A stretch of 5,091 nucleotides of DNA from an uncultured Oscillibacter sp. (GTDB lineage Bacteria; Bacillota; Clostridia; Oscillospirales; Oscillospiraceae), in the NCBI GenBank assembly GCA_902476875.1, contig CABSFC010000142.1, positions 1 through 5,091 of the forward strand, in the 5' to 3' direction. Position numbers and translations under genes: made by a program. The notes beneath the pieces are model-generated. The model saw only the letters and a program-made list of their open reading frames with translations, ran no database searches and was not told the DNA's origin. Each line of letters begins with the position of its first letter. The stretch's first letter is position 1. Below are positions 1 through 5,091 of this stretch, piece after piece.

Positions 1-771
1 CGCCGCGGCGCTGGCCAGCAGCGCCATCCGCACCGGCCGGACGGCCAGCCCCAGCCCCCGGGCGGTCTCCTCCCCCAGGGCCAGGATGTCCATCCGCCCC
101 GCCAGGGACAGGGCCAGCAAAAAGGCGATCAGAATCACGATTCCCGCCGGCAGCAGCTTCGCCATTGTCACGCCGGAGAAGCCGCCCACGCGGAAATCGG
201 AATAGCCGCTCAGCGTGTCCGGGACGAAGGTGACGATGGCGTCCACCCCCGCGGAAAACAGGCTGGAGATGGCGACGCCCGCCAGCACCAGCGTCAGCCG
301 GGAGGCGCCGGCGCTCTCGCCGATGAACAGCACCAGCAGCACCCCCGCCAGCGCCCCCAGAAAGGCCGCCGCCGGCAGCGCCGCGAATGCCCCCGGCGCC
401 AGCGCGCAGCACAGCGCCACGGCAAAGCCCGCGCCGGAGTTGACGCCGATGATGTTGGGCGCGGCCAGGGGATTCGCCAGCACGCTCTGGATGATGGCGC
501 CGGAGGCCGCCAGCGCCGCCCCCGCCAGCAGGCCGCCGCAGGCGCGGGGCAGCCGCGCGTAGCAGACGATCCTGGCCGCCGTGGTCCGGGGCGCGTACCC
601 CTCCCGGAACAGGGCGTTCCCCAGCTCCCGGAACACCGTGACCGGGGAGATCAGCGACGGGCCCACGCACAGGCTGAGCACCGCAGCGGCGATGACCGCC
701 GCCGCCAGCAGAAGGCCCAGCCGCCCCGTCCGGTCAGGGCGCTCCATATAGAATTTCGGCGAGCTGTTCAT
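1..771 (-). CDS. FecCD/BtuC-family ABC importer permease (partial, C-terminus beyond the window)
   Basis: This is an integral membrane permease of a type II importer for iron-siderophore, haem or cobalamin-like chelates. It works in the cytoplasmic membrane with the lipoprotein encoded just upstream. The 257 visible residues are about three quarters of a usual 330-350-aa protein. A short polar N-terminus is followed by a first membrane helix (about 17-37). The family signature spans about 72-114: LPRACGG, then SGAIIQ, NPLAAPNIIGVNSGAG. Further hydrophobic helices lie at about 116-150, 158-180 and 204-224. The cytoplasmic motif LALGEETARGLGL, which faces the ATPase, lies near 230-242. The ATG at 771-769 is preferred because GGGGGA (783-778) sits 6 nt upstream; a second in-frame ATG at 747-745 has no such site. 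The start overlaps the end of the binding-protein gene by 38 nt, suggesting translational coupling. The substrate cannot be fixed from sequence. Family assignment is firm. Confidence 0.93.
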   Translation of the reverse strand, partial: MNSSPKFYMERPDRTGRLGLLLAAAVIAAAVLSLCVGPSLISPVTVFRELGNALFREGYAPRTTAARIVCYARLPRACGGLLAGAALAASGAIIQSVLANPLAAPNIIGVNSGAGFAVALCCALAPGAFAALPAAAFLGALAGVLLVLFIGESAGASRLTLVLAGVAISSLFSAGVDAIVTFVPDTLSGYSDFRVGGFSGVTMAKLLPAGIVILIAFLLALSLAGRMDILALGEETARGLGLAVRPVRMALLASAAA

Positions 772-1644
772 AGGCAGTCCCCCATCGGCCGTTTGGCTTC
801 AAATTATACAGGCTGGGATCCATCCGGTAGCACCGGCCCTCCTCCACCGCCCGGAGCGTGGCCCAGGCCGGGTTGGACAGCAGGGTCTCCTCCATCAGCT
901 TCTCGGCGTCGGAGGGGTCGCTGCCCTGGTAGACCAGGAAAACGTAGTCCGGGTCCGCCTCCAGGATGGCCTCCAGACTCAGGCTCTCCAGCAGGCCGTC
1001 CCCGCTGTCCGCCACGTTGACGCAGCCCAGGTCCGCCAGCATCGCGCCCAGCACGGTGTCCCGGCCCTTCGCCTTGACGCTGGAGCCGGTGGCCCGGACG
1101 TACAACACGGTGGGCGCGCCGCCGTCCGCCCGCGCCTTTGCCGCCTCCACCCGGGCCCGGACCTGGACGCCGTACTGGTCGTACAGGTCGTCCCGGCCGG
1201 TGATCTGGGTCAGGATGTTGAACATGTTCAGGTAGTCCTCAAACGCGTCCACCTGGAAGTAGGCCACGGGGATGCCCAGCGCCGTCAGGGTGTCCTCCAG
1301 CTCCAGGTCGATGGCCGTGTTGCAGCTGCCGATGACGAAGTCCGGCTCGGCGGCGATCAGGCTCTCCAGCGAGAGCGCGGTGGTGGCCCCCAGGTTCACA
1401 ACCTCGTCGGAGAGGCCCAGGTCAAAGGAGGTCCAGGCGTCGTTGGCGGTGGCCGCCAGCGTATCCCGGCCTCCGGCCAGGCACCACATGTCGGCAAAGC
1501 TGCCGATCAGCGGGGCCACCCGTTGGGGGGCGTCCACCGTCACCTCCCGGCCCAGGTCGTCCGTGAAGGCTCCGCCCCCGCCTGCCCGCAGGCGGGCAGG
1601 CACAGCAGCGCCAGTGTCAGCAGCAAACAGCAAAGCTTTTTCAT
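734..1644 (-). CDS. Metal-chelate ABC transporter substrate-binding lipoprotein (BtuF/FepB-like), with a -1 frame break after the lipobox
   Basis: This is the extracytoplasmic receptor for the adjacent FecCD permease, of the helical-backbone periplasmic-binding-protein-2 family (siderophore, haem or cobalamin). Translation from ATG 1644-1642, with GGGAG at 1655-1651, gives a lipoprotein signal: MKK, a hydrophobic core, then LPAC-G with the lipid-bearing Cys at residue 19. That frame ends at a TGA (1542-1540) after 34 residues. The mature domain is in the -1 frame, beginning AFTDDLGREVTVDAPQRV, the usual N-terminus of this family, and running to LAEILYGAP at 734. One extra G in the G5 run (1579-1575) would join both parts into an ordinary 303-aa lipoprotein. 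The only start in the domain's own frame is a TTG at 1633, which would give about 299 aa without a signal peptide and is unlikely to be functional. Other landmarks are the PDFVIGS and PDYVFLVY strands. Either a sequencing or assembly indel, a real null mutation, or slippage explains the break. The family call is confident; the substrate is unknown. Confidence 0.88.
778..783 (-). promoter_or_regulatory. Ribosome binding site of the FecCD permease
   Basis: On the minus strand GGGGGA lies 6 nt before the ATG at 771, inside the last codons of the binding-protein gene. The second in-frame ATG (747-745) has no purine-rich site, so this decides the start. Confidence 0.65.
1581..1600 (-). repeat. Perfect 8-bp inverted repeat within the lipobox codons
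   Basis: CCTGCCCG (1600-1593 on the minus strand) and CGGGCAGG (1588-1581) are exact reverse complements around a 4-nt CCTG loop. The hairpin is made by the codons for the lipobox region (LPACGQ) of the binding protein. It ends one base before the G5 run where the reading frame breaks. There is no U tract, so it is not a terminator. Confidence 0.7.
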
Positions 1645-1650
1645 GTCATT

Positions 1651-1655
1651 CTCCC
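1651..1655 (-). promoter_or_regulatory. Ribosome binding site of the substrate-binding lipoprotein
   Basis: GGGAG is followed by 6 nt and then ATG AAA AAG on the minus strand. It supports the ATG at 1644, and therefore the signal-peptide frame, as the true translation start rather than the TTG at 1633. Confidence 0.75.
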
Positions 1656-1674
1656 ATGCGGTAATCAGGGTCCT

Positions 1675-1705
1675 GCCGTCCGGCGCCCGGTCGGGGCCGG
1701 ACGGC
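1675..1705 (-). promoter_or_regulatory. Strong hairpin at the 5' end of the importer mRNA leader
   Basis: Ten-base arms, GCCGTCCGGC (1705-1696) and GCCGGACGGC (1684-1675), are perfect reverse complements. The 11-nt loop can add three or four more G-C pairs (CCCG/CGGG, 1695-1692 with 1689-1686). The predicted transcription start is near 1708, so the hairpin would begin within a few nucleotides of the mRNA 5' end. The sequence after it (AGGACCCTGATTAC) has no U run, so it does not look like an intrinsic terminator or classical attenuator. It could stabilise the mRNA, act as a DNA operator, or control access to the leader. It is too short for a cobalamin riboswitch. Confidence 0.6.
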
Positions 1706-1714
1706 CTCCTTTCG

Positions 1715-1743
1715 ATTATAGCACGTTCCGTATGCGTGTTCCA
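1715..1743 (-). promoter_or_regulatory. Extended -10 promoter of the binding protein/permease operon
   Basis: A perfect TATAAT lies at 1720-1715, preceded by TGC (1723-1721), giving an extended -10 box. The -35 is weak: TGGAAC at 1743-1738 with 17-bp spacing matches TTGACA at only three positions. The expected transcription start is near 1708, leaving a leader of about 64 nt. The pentamer GGAAC occurs twice across the -35 and spacer (1742-1738 and 1729-1725). Confidence 0.7.
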
Positions 1744-1780
1744 GACCGGTTTTCCCGATTTCGCCGCCGTTTTACAGATA

Positions 1781-3292
1781 TCAGGAGCGGCGGCCCCGGA
1801 GCAGCCCCCGGACCCAGCGGACGTCCCCCCGGCCCACCACGCGGAACACGGTCCAGAGGAGGCCCAACAGCAGCAGATAGACCGCGCCGGTCAGCGCCGC
1901 GCCCAGCGCCCCCTCCCCCGCCGGGAGCAGGCTGGCCGCGGCCCCCGCCGCGCCCGCGCAGAACACCGCCCGCAAAGGCGTGCCCGGGTCTGGCCGCAGC
2001 TCCGACGCCAGCAGCAGGCGGCGCAGGCTCAGGCAGAAGTTGACCAGATGGGTGACGGCAAAGCTGAAATAGTACCCGCCCATGCCAAACCGGGGCAGCA
2101 GCAGCCAGAGAAGGGCCGCGTCCAGGAAGGAGGTCAGGGTGTTGTACCGCGCGTTGGCGTTCTGCTGGCCCAGGCCCTTGCAGGCGGCGTCGGTGATGGC
2201 GTCCGTGTAGAGCATGGGCGCCAGGGGCGCGTACAGCCGGAGATACGCCCCCACCGCGGGGTCGTGATAGAGCAGCTCCCCCAGGGCGTCCGCGCCGCAA
2301 AAGAGCATCCCTCCGGCGCAGAGCCCGAAGAGCAGGGCCACCCGCAGGCCGCGCCTGACCAGGTATTGGACCCGCCCCCGCCGCCGGCCGGCGCCGCAGC
2401 GGGACAGCTCCGGGATCAAAAGCTCCGCCAGGGAGAAGAGGATGGCGGCGGGAAACATGAGCACCGGGAACACCATGCCGTGGACGACGCCGTAATCCGC
2501 CATGGCGTTCACCGTCCCGGCGAACAGGGCCAGCCGCCGGGGAACGAGGAGATTTTCCAGAGCGTTCAGGCCGGAGCGCAGGCCCTCCGCCACCCCCAGC
2601 GGCAGCGCCATGCGGAGGATACGCCGGTAGGGTGGGCGGCGGTTTGCCGCCCGGGGCGGGACATGGCGGCGGGAGAGGGAGAAAAGGACGCAGAACGACA
2701 GTCCCGACGCCGCGCACCCTCCGGCCGCCACGGCAAGGCAGGCCCGGCCCGCGTCCGCCCCCGCCCAGCGGGAGAGCAGGAAAAAGGTGGCCGCCATGGC
2801 GCAGCCCTGCTCCAGAAACTCCACCAGAACCAGGGTCCGGATGCGCCCGGCGGAGGAGAAGTGCCCGGACAACACCGCGTACAGGCACCGGACGGGCAGA
2901 AACAGGGCGTAGACCCGCAGCGGAGGCACGGCGGCCATGTCCCCGATCCAGTGCTCGGAGAGCCACGGGGCGAGGCGCCACAGGCAGCAGGCGGCCGGCA
3001 CGCTGCACGCCAGCCCGTACCGGAAGCAGCCGGTCAGGACGGCGGGGATGCCCTGGGGCCTGCCCCGGCCAAGCGCCTCGGCGGAGAGGTACATGGCGCA
3101 GGCGCGGACGCCCGCCGCGCCCAGGGCAAAGGTCAGCTCCCTGACGGAAGCGATCAGCTGCAGCAGGCCGACGCCGGCGGCGCCGATCCGCCCGGAGAGG
3201 AAGACCTGGAAGCTCATGGCCGCCAGCCGCAGCAGGAGATTCGACCCGGTCAGAAGGATCGCGCCATAGAAAATGGGGTTTCTCTGTTTCAA
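1781..3292 (-). CDS. SpoVB-like polysaccharide/lipid flippase (MOP superfamily, polysaccharide biosynthesis protein)
   Basis: This is a polytopic membrane protein of the PST/MurJ-like branch of the MOP superfamily, which moves lipid-linked oligosaccharides or cell-wall precursors across the cytoplasmic membrane. SpoVB-type members serve the spore cortex or peptidoglycan. The 503 residues match the family's usual length of about 500. The N-terminus (FYGAILLTGSNLLLRL, then GRIGAAGVGLLQL at about 35-47) and the later segment KGLGQQNANARYN (372-384) followed by DAALLWLLLPRFGMGGYY are typical. About 12-14 membrane segments are visible, with an Arg-rich cytoplasmic loop at about 209-227. I chose the TTG at 3292-3290 because GGAGG lies 8 nt upstream and the resulting MKQRNPIFYG start resembles relatives. 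An in-frame GTG at 3313 would add seven residues but lacks a site. There is no clear promoter and no terminator behind it. Which glycan it moves cannot be told. Confidence 0.88.
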   Translation of the reverse strand: MKQRNPIFYGAILLTGSNLLLRLAAMSFQVFLSGRIGAAGVGLLQLIASVRELTFALGAAGVRACAMYLSAEALGRGRPQGIPAVLTGCFRYGLACSVPAACCLWRLAPWLSEHWIGDMAAVPPLRVYALFLPVRCLYAVLSGHFSSAGRIRTLVLVEFLEQGCAMAATFFLLSRWAGADAGRACLAVAAGGCAASGLSFCVLFSLSRRHVPPRAANRRPPYRRILRMALPLGVAEGLRSGLNALENLLVPRRLALFAGTVNAMADYGVVHGMVFPVLMFPAAILFSLAELLIPELSRCGAGRRRGRVQYLVRRGLRVALLFGLCAGGMLFCGADALGELLYHDPAVGAYLRLYAPLAPMLYTDAITDAACKGLGQQNANARYNTLTSFLDAALLWLLLPRFGMGGYYFSFAVTHLVNFCLSLRRLLLASELRPDPGTPLRAVFCAGAAGAAASLLPAGEGALGAALTGAVYLLLLGLLWTVFRVVGRGDVRWVRGLLRGRRS

Positions 3293-3300
3293 CCTCCACA

Positions 3301-3305
3301 CCTCC
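3301..3305 (-). promoter_or_regulatory. Ribosome binding site deciding the TTG start of the flippase
   Basis: On the minus strand AAGGGGGAGG (3310-3301) has its GGAGG core 8 nt before the TTG at 3292. The upstream in-frame GTG at 3313 has only GGGGACC more than 10 nt away, so the TTG is preferred despite being the rarest of the three common start codons. Confidence 0.6.
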
Positions 3306-3372
3306 CCCTTCACTATATGGACGGGTCCCCCGAAAATTCCGAAAAAGCGCCGTCCGACAGGTCACGGGTTTG

Positions 3373-3402
3373 TTGACAAAAAAGTGGCGGATGTGGTAGT
3401 AT
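3373..3402 (+). promoter_or_regulatory. Promoter of the GntR-RCK_C regulator
   Basis: A perfect -35 TTGACA (3373-3378), an 18-bp spacer and a -10 TAGTAT (3397-3402, four of six matches) preceded by TGG as an extended -10 motif. The expected transcript starts near 3409, giving a leader of about 50 nt before the ATG at 3459. Confidence 0.75.
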
Positions 3403-3416
3403 CACTGTGGTTTTCC

Positions 3417-3434
3417 ATTCCAAACGTCTGGAAT
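3417..3434 (+). promoter_or_regulatory. Operator-like 18-bp palindrome in the regulator's leader
   Basis: ATTCCAAACGTCTGGAAT reads as an inverted repeat with eight of nine base pairs matching: perfect 6-bp arms ATTCCA/TGGAAT and a near-symmetric AACGTC centre. It lies just downstream of the predicted transcription start and upstream of the ribosome binding site. This is the usual position for autorepression by a dimeric helix-turn-helix protein. It also lies in the divergent region shared with the flippase. That the regulator binds it is inference. Confidence 0.55.
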
Positions 3435-3441
3435 TTGAAGT

Positions 3442-3447
3442 AAGGAG
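3442..3447 (+). promoter_or_regulatory. Ribosome binding site of the GntR-RCK_C regulator
   Basis: AAGGAG lies 11 nt before the ATG at 3459, a slightly long spacing. A second purine stretch, GAAGGG (3451-3456), is only 2 nt from the start and too close to serve. Confidence 0.55.
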
Positions 3448-3458
3448 CTGGAAGGGCC

Positions 3459-4112
3459 ATGAGAAATTCCGATTCGCCGCCGGTCTACGCCCAAATCGCC
3501 TACGACATCGCCATGCAGATCGTCTCCGGCGAGTTCAAGTGCGGGCAGCGGCTCAGCGGTCGCTCCCTGATGGGCTCCCGGTACGGCGTGTCCCCCGAGA
3601 CCATTCGTCGGGCCATGCGGATGCTCAGCGACATGGGGATCACGTCCACGCGGCCCAACGTCGGGTCCGTGGTGGAGTCGCCGAAGCGCGCCGCCGAATT
3701 TGTGAGCCGCTCTGAGAACGGAAAGAACTACCTCGCCCTGCGGACAAAGCTGCAAAAGCTGATCGCCCAGAGGAACGAGCTCGACCGGCAGATCACCGAC
3801 ACGGTCAACCAGATCATGGACATCAGCGAGCGCTTCCGCAGCAGCGACACCCTGCGCACCTATGAATTCACCGTGGAGGCCGGCAGCGCGGCCATCTCCC
3901 GCACCATCGGCGATATCCGCTTCCGGCAGGAGACCGGGGCCACCATCGTCGCTGTGCGCCACGGGGAGGACATTGTCCTCTCCCCCGGGCCGGAGACGCT
4001 CCTGTGCCAGGGCGACGTGCTGGTGGTGGCCTGCGCCCTGGGGAATCTCAACCGCGTTTCCGAATACCTGGAATCCCTCCACACCGCCCCCCGGGAGTCC
4101 ACAGACCCGTGA
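3459..4112 (+). CDS. GntR-type regulator with C-terminal RCK_C (TrkA-C) domain, BusR-like
   Basis: This is a cytoplasmic DNA-binding regulator of 217 aa. Residues about 8-75 form a winged helix-turn-helix of the GntR family (PPVYAQIAYDIAMQIVSGEF, then GSRYGVSPETIRRAMRML and a wing ending GSVVESP). Residues about 86-128 are charged and helical with heptad-like spacing (LRTKLQKLIAQRNELDRQI), a likely coiled coil. Residues about 134-207 form an RCK_C fold (YEFTVEAGSAAISRTIGDI, GATIVAVRHGEDIVLSPG, LCQGDVLVVACALGNL). This order and length match streptococcal BusR, which binds c-di-AMP through RCK_C and represses the BusAB betaine transporter. Here no osmolyte transporter is adjacent; the neighbours are a divergent flippase and a convergent MTHFR gene. 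Ligand binding is inferred from the family. It has its own promoter, a candidate self-operator and a strong terminator, so it is probably monocistronic. Domain calls are strong; the c-di-AMP role is moderately likely. Confidence 0.88.
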   Translation: MRNSDSPPVYAQIAYDIAMQIVSGEFKCGQRLSGRSLMGSRYGVSPETIRRAMRMLSDMGITSTRPNVGSVVESPKRAAEFVSRSENGKNYLALRTKLQKLIAQRNELDRQITDTVNQIMDISERFRSSDTLRTYEFTVEAGSAAISRTIGDIRFRQETGATIVAVRHGEDIVLSPGPETLLCQGDVLVVACALGNLNRVSEYLESLHTAPRESTDP

Positions 4113-4118
4113 CATCCG

Positions 4119-4159
4119 AAAAGACCTCCGCGGCCCGTCGGACCGCGGAGGTCTTTTTT
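4119..4159. terminator. Bidirectional intrinsic terminator shared by convergent genes
   Basis: A 15-bp perfect stem pairs 4119-4133 with 4143-4157 (GACCTCCGCGG with CCGCGGAGGTC as the GC core) around a 9-nt loop, CCCGTCGGA. On the plus strand it is followed by six T (4154-4159), ending the regulator transcript 7 nt after its stop. On the minus strand the four A at 4119-4122 give a U4 tail, so it can also end the MTHFR transcript, whose TAA (4160-4158) lies in the T run. Confidence 0.93.
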
Positions 4160-5091
4160 ATTCCTTCACCTGCCGGATGATCCGCCGCATCAGCTCCACC
4201 CGGCGGAAGGGGGTCATCAGGTACAGCCCGTCCGTATAGGGGGCCACCGCCTCCGCCACCCGGACGGAGATCTCCACCGCCAGCTCCCCGGCGGCCTCCC
4301 GGTCCTTCCCCTCGTACAGGGCCACGATCTCGTCGCAGACATGGATGCCGGAGATCTCATTGTTCAAAAAGCAGGCGTTCCGGTGGCTGACCACCGGATA
4401 GACGCCGCCCAAAATCTTTCCCCGCAGGGTCTCCCGGGCCAGCTTCAGATTCTCCAGCGCCTCCCGGGAGTGCACCGGCTGGGTCAGAAAGCCGGAGACG
4501 CCGCAGTCCTCCTTCTCCCGGGCCAGCTTCAGCTGCATGGCAAAATTCCGGGCGTTCAGGTTCAGCGCGCCGAAGACGCGGAAGGGCGTGGCCAGCACCT
4601 CCCGGTTCAACCCGCTGACATACTGGGCCAGCTTGCGGGAGTTGAAGTTGAACACGCTCTTCACCTCGTCCCGGTCCTCGGTGGGGATGGGGTCGCCGGT
4701 GACCAGCAGCACGTTGTGGACGCCCTCCATGGAAAGCCCCAGCAGCAGCGCCTTGGTGGCGTTCAGGTTCCGGTCCCTGCAGGTCATGTGGGGCAGGGGC
4801 TCCACGCCCAGCTCCCGCCGGATCTTGCAGGCAAGCAAACTGCTGTCCGCCCGGGGGCGGCCCACCGGGCAGTCCGCGATGGTCACGGCGTCCGCCCCGG
4901 CGTCCCGCAGGACGCGGACATCGTCCCAGAAGGGCTGGATGCTGTCGTCCTTGGGCGGGTCCAACTCCACGGCGATGACCCGCCGGCCGCTCTCCAGCTT
5001 CTCCCACAGGGTGTTCCTGTCGGGCGTCCGGGGGACGGCCCGCTCCGTCCGGGGCCGGGCGGGCGGGGACGCGGACGGCGCCTCCGCCAGC
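4158..5091 (-). CDS. Methylenetetrahydrofolate reductase domain, probably the C-terminal half of bifunctional homocysteine S-methyltransferase/MTHFR (partial)
   Basis: This cytoplasmic enzyme reduces 5,10-methylene-THF to 5-methyl-THF to supply methyl groups for methionine synthesis. The frame stays open to the right edge, giving 310 visible residues. About 25 residues rich in Pro, Ala and Arg (LAEAPSASPPARPRTERAV) come first. The MetF TIM-barrel domain follows: VELDPPKD with the conserved Glu (fragment residue 42), PHMTCRDRN (near 100-108), LLVTGDP with the FAD-site Asp (133), GFLTQPV with the conserved Gln (204), and GGVYPVVSHRN. The CRDRN and ELDPP forms and the linker-like N-terminus resemble YitJ-type bifunctional proteins, where a homocysteine methyltransferase domain precedes. 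That domain would lie beyond the window. A stand-alone MTHFR is possible, but no start codon with a ribosome binding site is visible; the GTG at 4970 lies inside the first core strand. It ends convergently with the regulator in a shared terminator. Confidence 0.87.
   Translation of the reverse strand, partial: LAEAPSASPPARPRTERAVPRTPDRNTLWEKLESGRRVIAVELDPPKDDSIQPFWDDVRVLRDAGADAVTIADCPVGRPRADSSLLACKIRRELGVEPLPHMTCRDRNLNATKALLLGLSMEGVHNVLLVTGDPIPTEDRDEVKSVFNFNSRKLAQYVSGLNREVLATPFRVFGALNLNARNFAMQLKLAREKEDCGVSGFLTQPVHSREALENLKLARETLRGKILGGVYPVVSHRNACFLNNEISGIHVCDEIVALYEGKDREAAGELAVEISVRVAEAVAPYTDGLYLMTPFRRVELMRRIIRQVKE

Noticed and set aside
734..1633. TTG-initiated 299-aa version of the binding protein as the true gene
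   Set aside because: No well-placed ribosome binding site of its own and no signal peptide. An ATG 11 nt upstream has a good site and encodes a perfect lipoprotein signal in the adjacent frame, so a frame break is the better explanation.
1675..1705. Leader hairpin as an intrinsic terminator, attenuator or cobalamin riboswitch
   Set aside because: No U tract follows the stem on the minus strand, and only a weak T-rich stretch follows on the plus strand, where no gene ends. The leader is far too short for a cobalamin riboswitch and shows none of its conserved core.
3312..3317. TATAGT as the flippase -10 box
   Set aside because: It would start transcription inside the ribosome binding site of the TTG start, and there is no acceptable -35 at 16-18 bp. 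No flippase promoter is therefore called.
1716..3365. 549-codon open frame on the minus strand overlapping the flippase
   Set aside because: It is another frame of the same strand as the flippase and translates to an Arg/Gly/Pro-rich product with no family features. The flippase frame has clear membrane helices and family motifs.
1523..3376. 617-codon open frame on the plus strand
   Set aside because: It lies antisense to the flippase and the binding-protein gene. Its product is low-complexity (Gln/Gly/Pro/Arg-rich) with no recognisable domain, as expected from a high-GC shadow frame.
3402..4115. 237-codon open frame antisense to the regulator
   Set aside because: It covers exactly the complement of the regulator gene, has no ribosome binding site or recognisable domain, and its composition reflects the GC bias.
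4357..5007. 216-codon open frame on the minus strand over the MTHFR gene
   Set aside because: An out-of-frame Gly/Ala/Arg/Pro-rich translation overlapping a clear MetF domain; a shadow.

Overview
The window is GC-rich (roughly two thirds G+C by eye) with dense, short-spaced genes, strong GGAGG-type ribosome binding sites and sigma-A-like promoters. The gene families (SpoVB-like flippase, FecCD/BtuF-type uptake system, GntR-RCK_C regulator, MetF domain with a probable homocysteine methyltransferase fusion) fit a high-GC, spore-forming-lineage Firmicute, most likely a gut Oscillospiraceae/Ruminococcaceae relative. The taxon is inferred from style and gene content, not from a marker gene.

Layout. 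Positions 1-1644 (minus strand) hold the start of a metal-chelate (siderophore, haem or cobalamin type) ABC importer: first the substrate-binding lipoprotein (734-1644), then the FecCD-type permease (1-771, running off the left edge), with a 38-nt overlap. An extended -10 promoter at about 1715-1743 drives them, and the leader carries a strong hairpin. The binding-protein gene as written contains a -1 reading-frame break just after its lipobox. Positions 1781-3292 (minus) encode a SpoVB-like polysaccharide/lipid flippase of the MOP superfamily. Positions 3459-4112 (plus, divergent) encode a 217-aa regulator with an N-terminal GntR helix-turn-helix, a central coiled coil and a C-terminal RCK_C (TrkA-C) domain. 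This is the architecture of the c-di-AMP-responsive repressor BusR. The regulator has a clear promoter and an 18-bp operator-like palindrome in its own leader. A strong terminator at 4119-4159 is shared by the convergent regulator and the last gene, at 4158-5091 (minus). That gene is the C-terminal methylenetetrahydrofolate reductase domain of what is probably a bifunctional homocysteine methyltransferase/MTHFR, cut by the right edge.

How the parts relate. The binding protein and permease work together in uptake; their ATPase is expected beyond the left edge. The flippase, regulator and folate/methionine enzyme are separate transcription units. The flippase and regulator share a divergent intergenic region, so the regulator could in principle also control the flippase. 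No gene desert longer than 150 bases is present, and I see no RNA gene, mobile element, CRISPR array or novel multi-gene system. The points most worth checking are the frameshift in the lipoprotein signal region, the 5'-end SD-like sequence plus hairpin in the importer leader, and the BusR-like regulator with its candidate self-operator.
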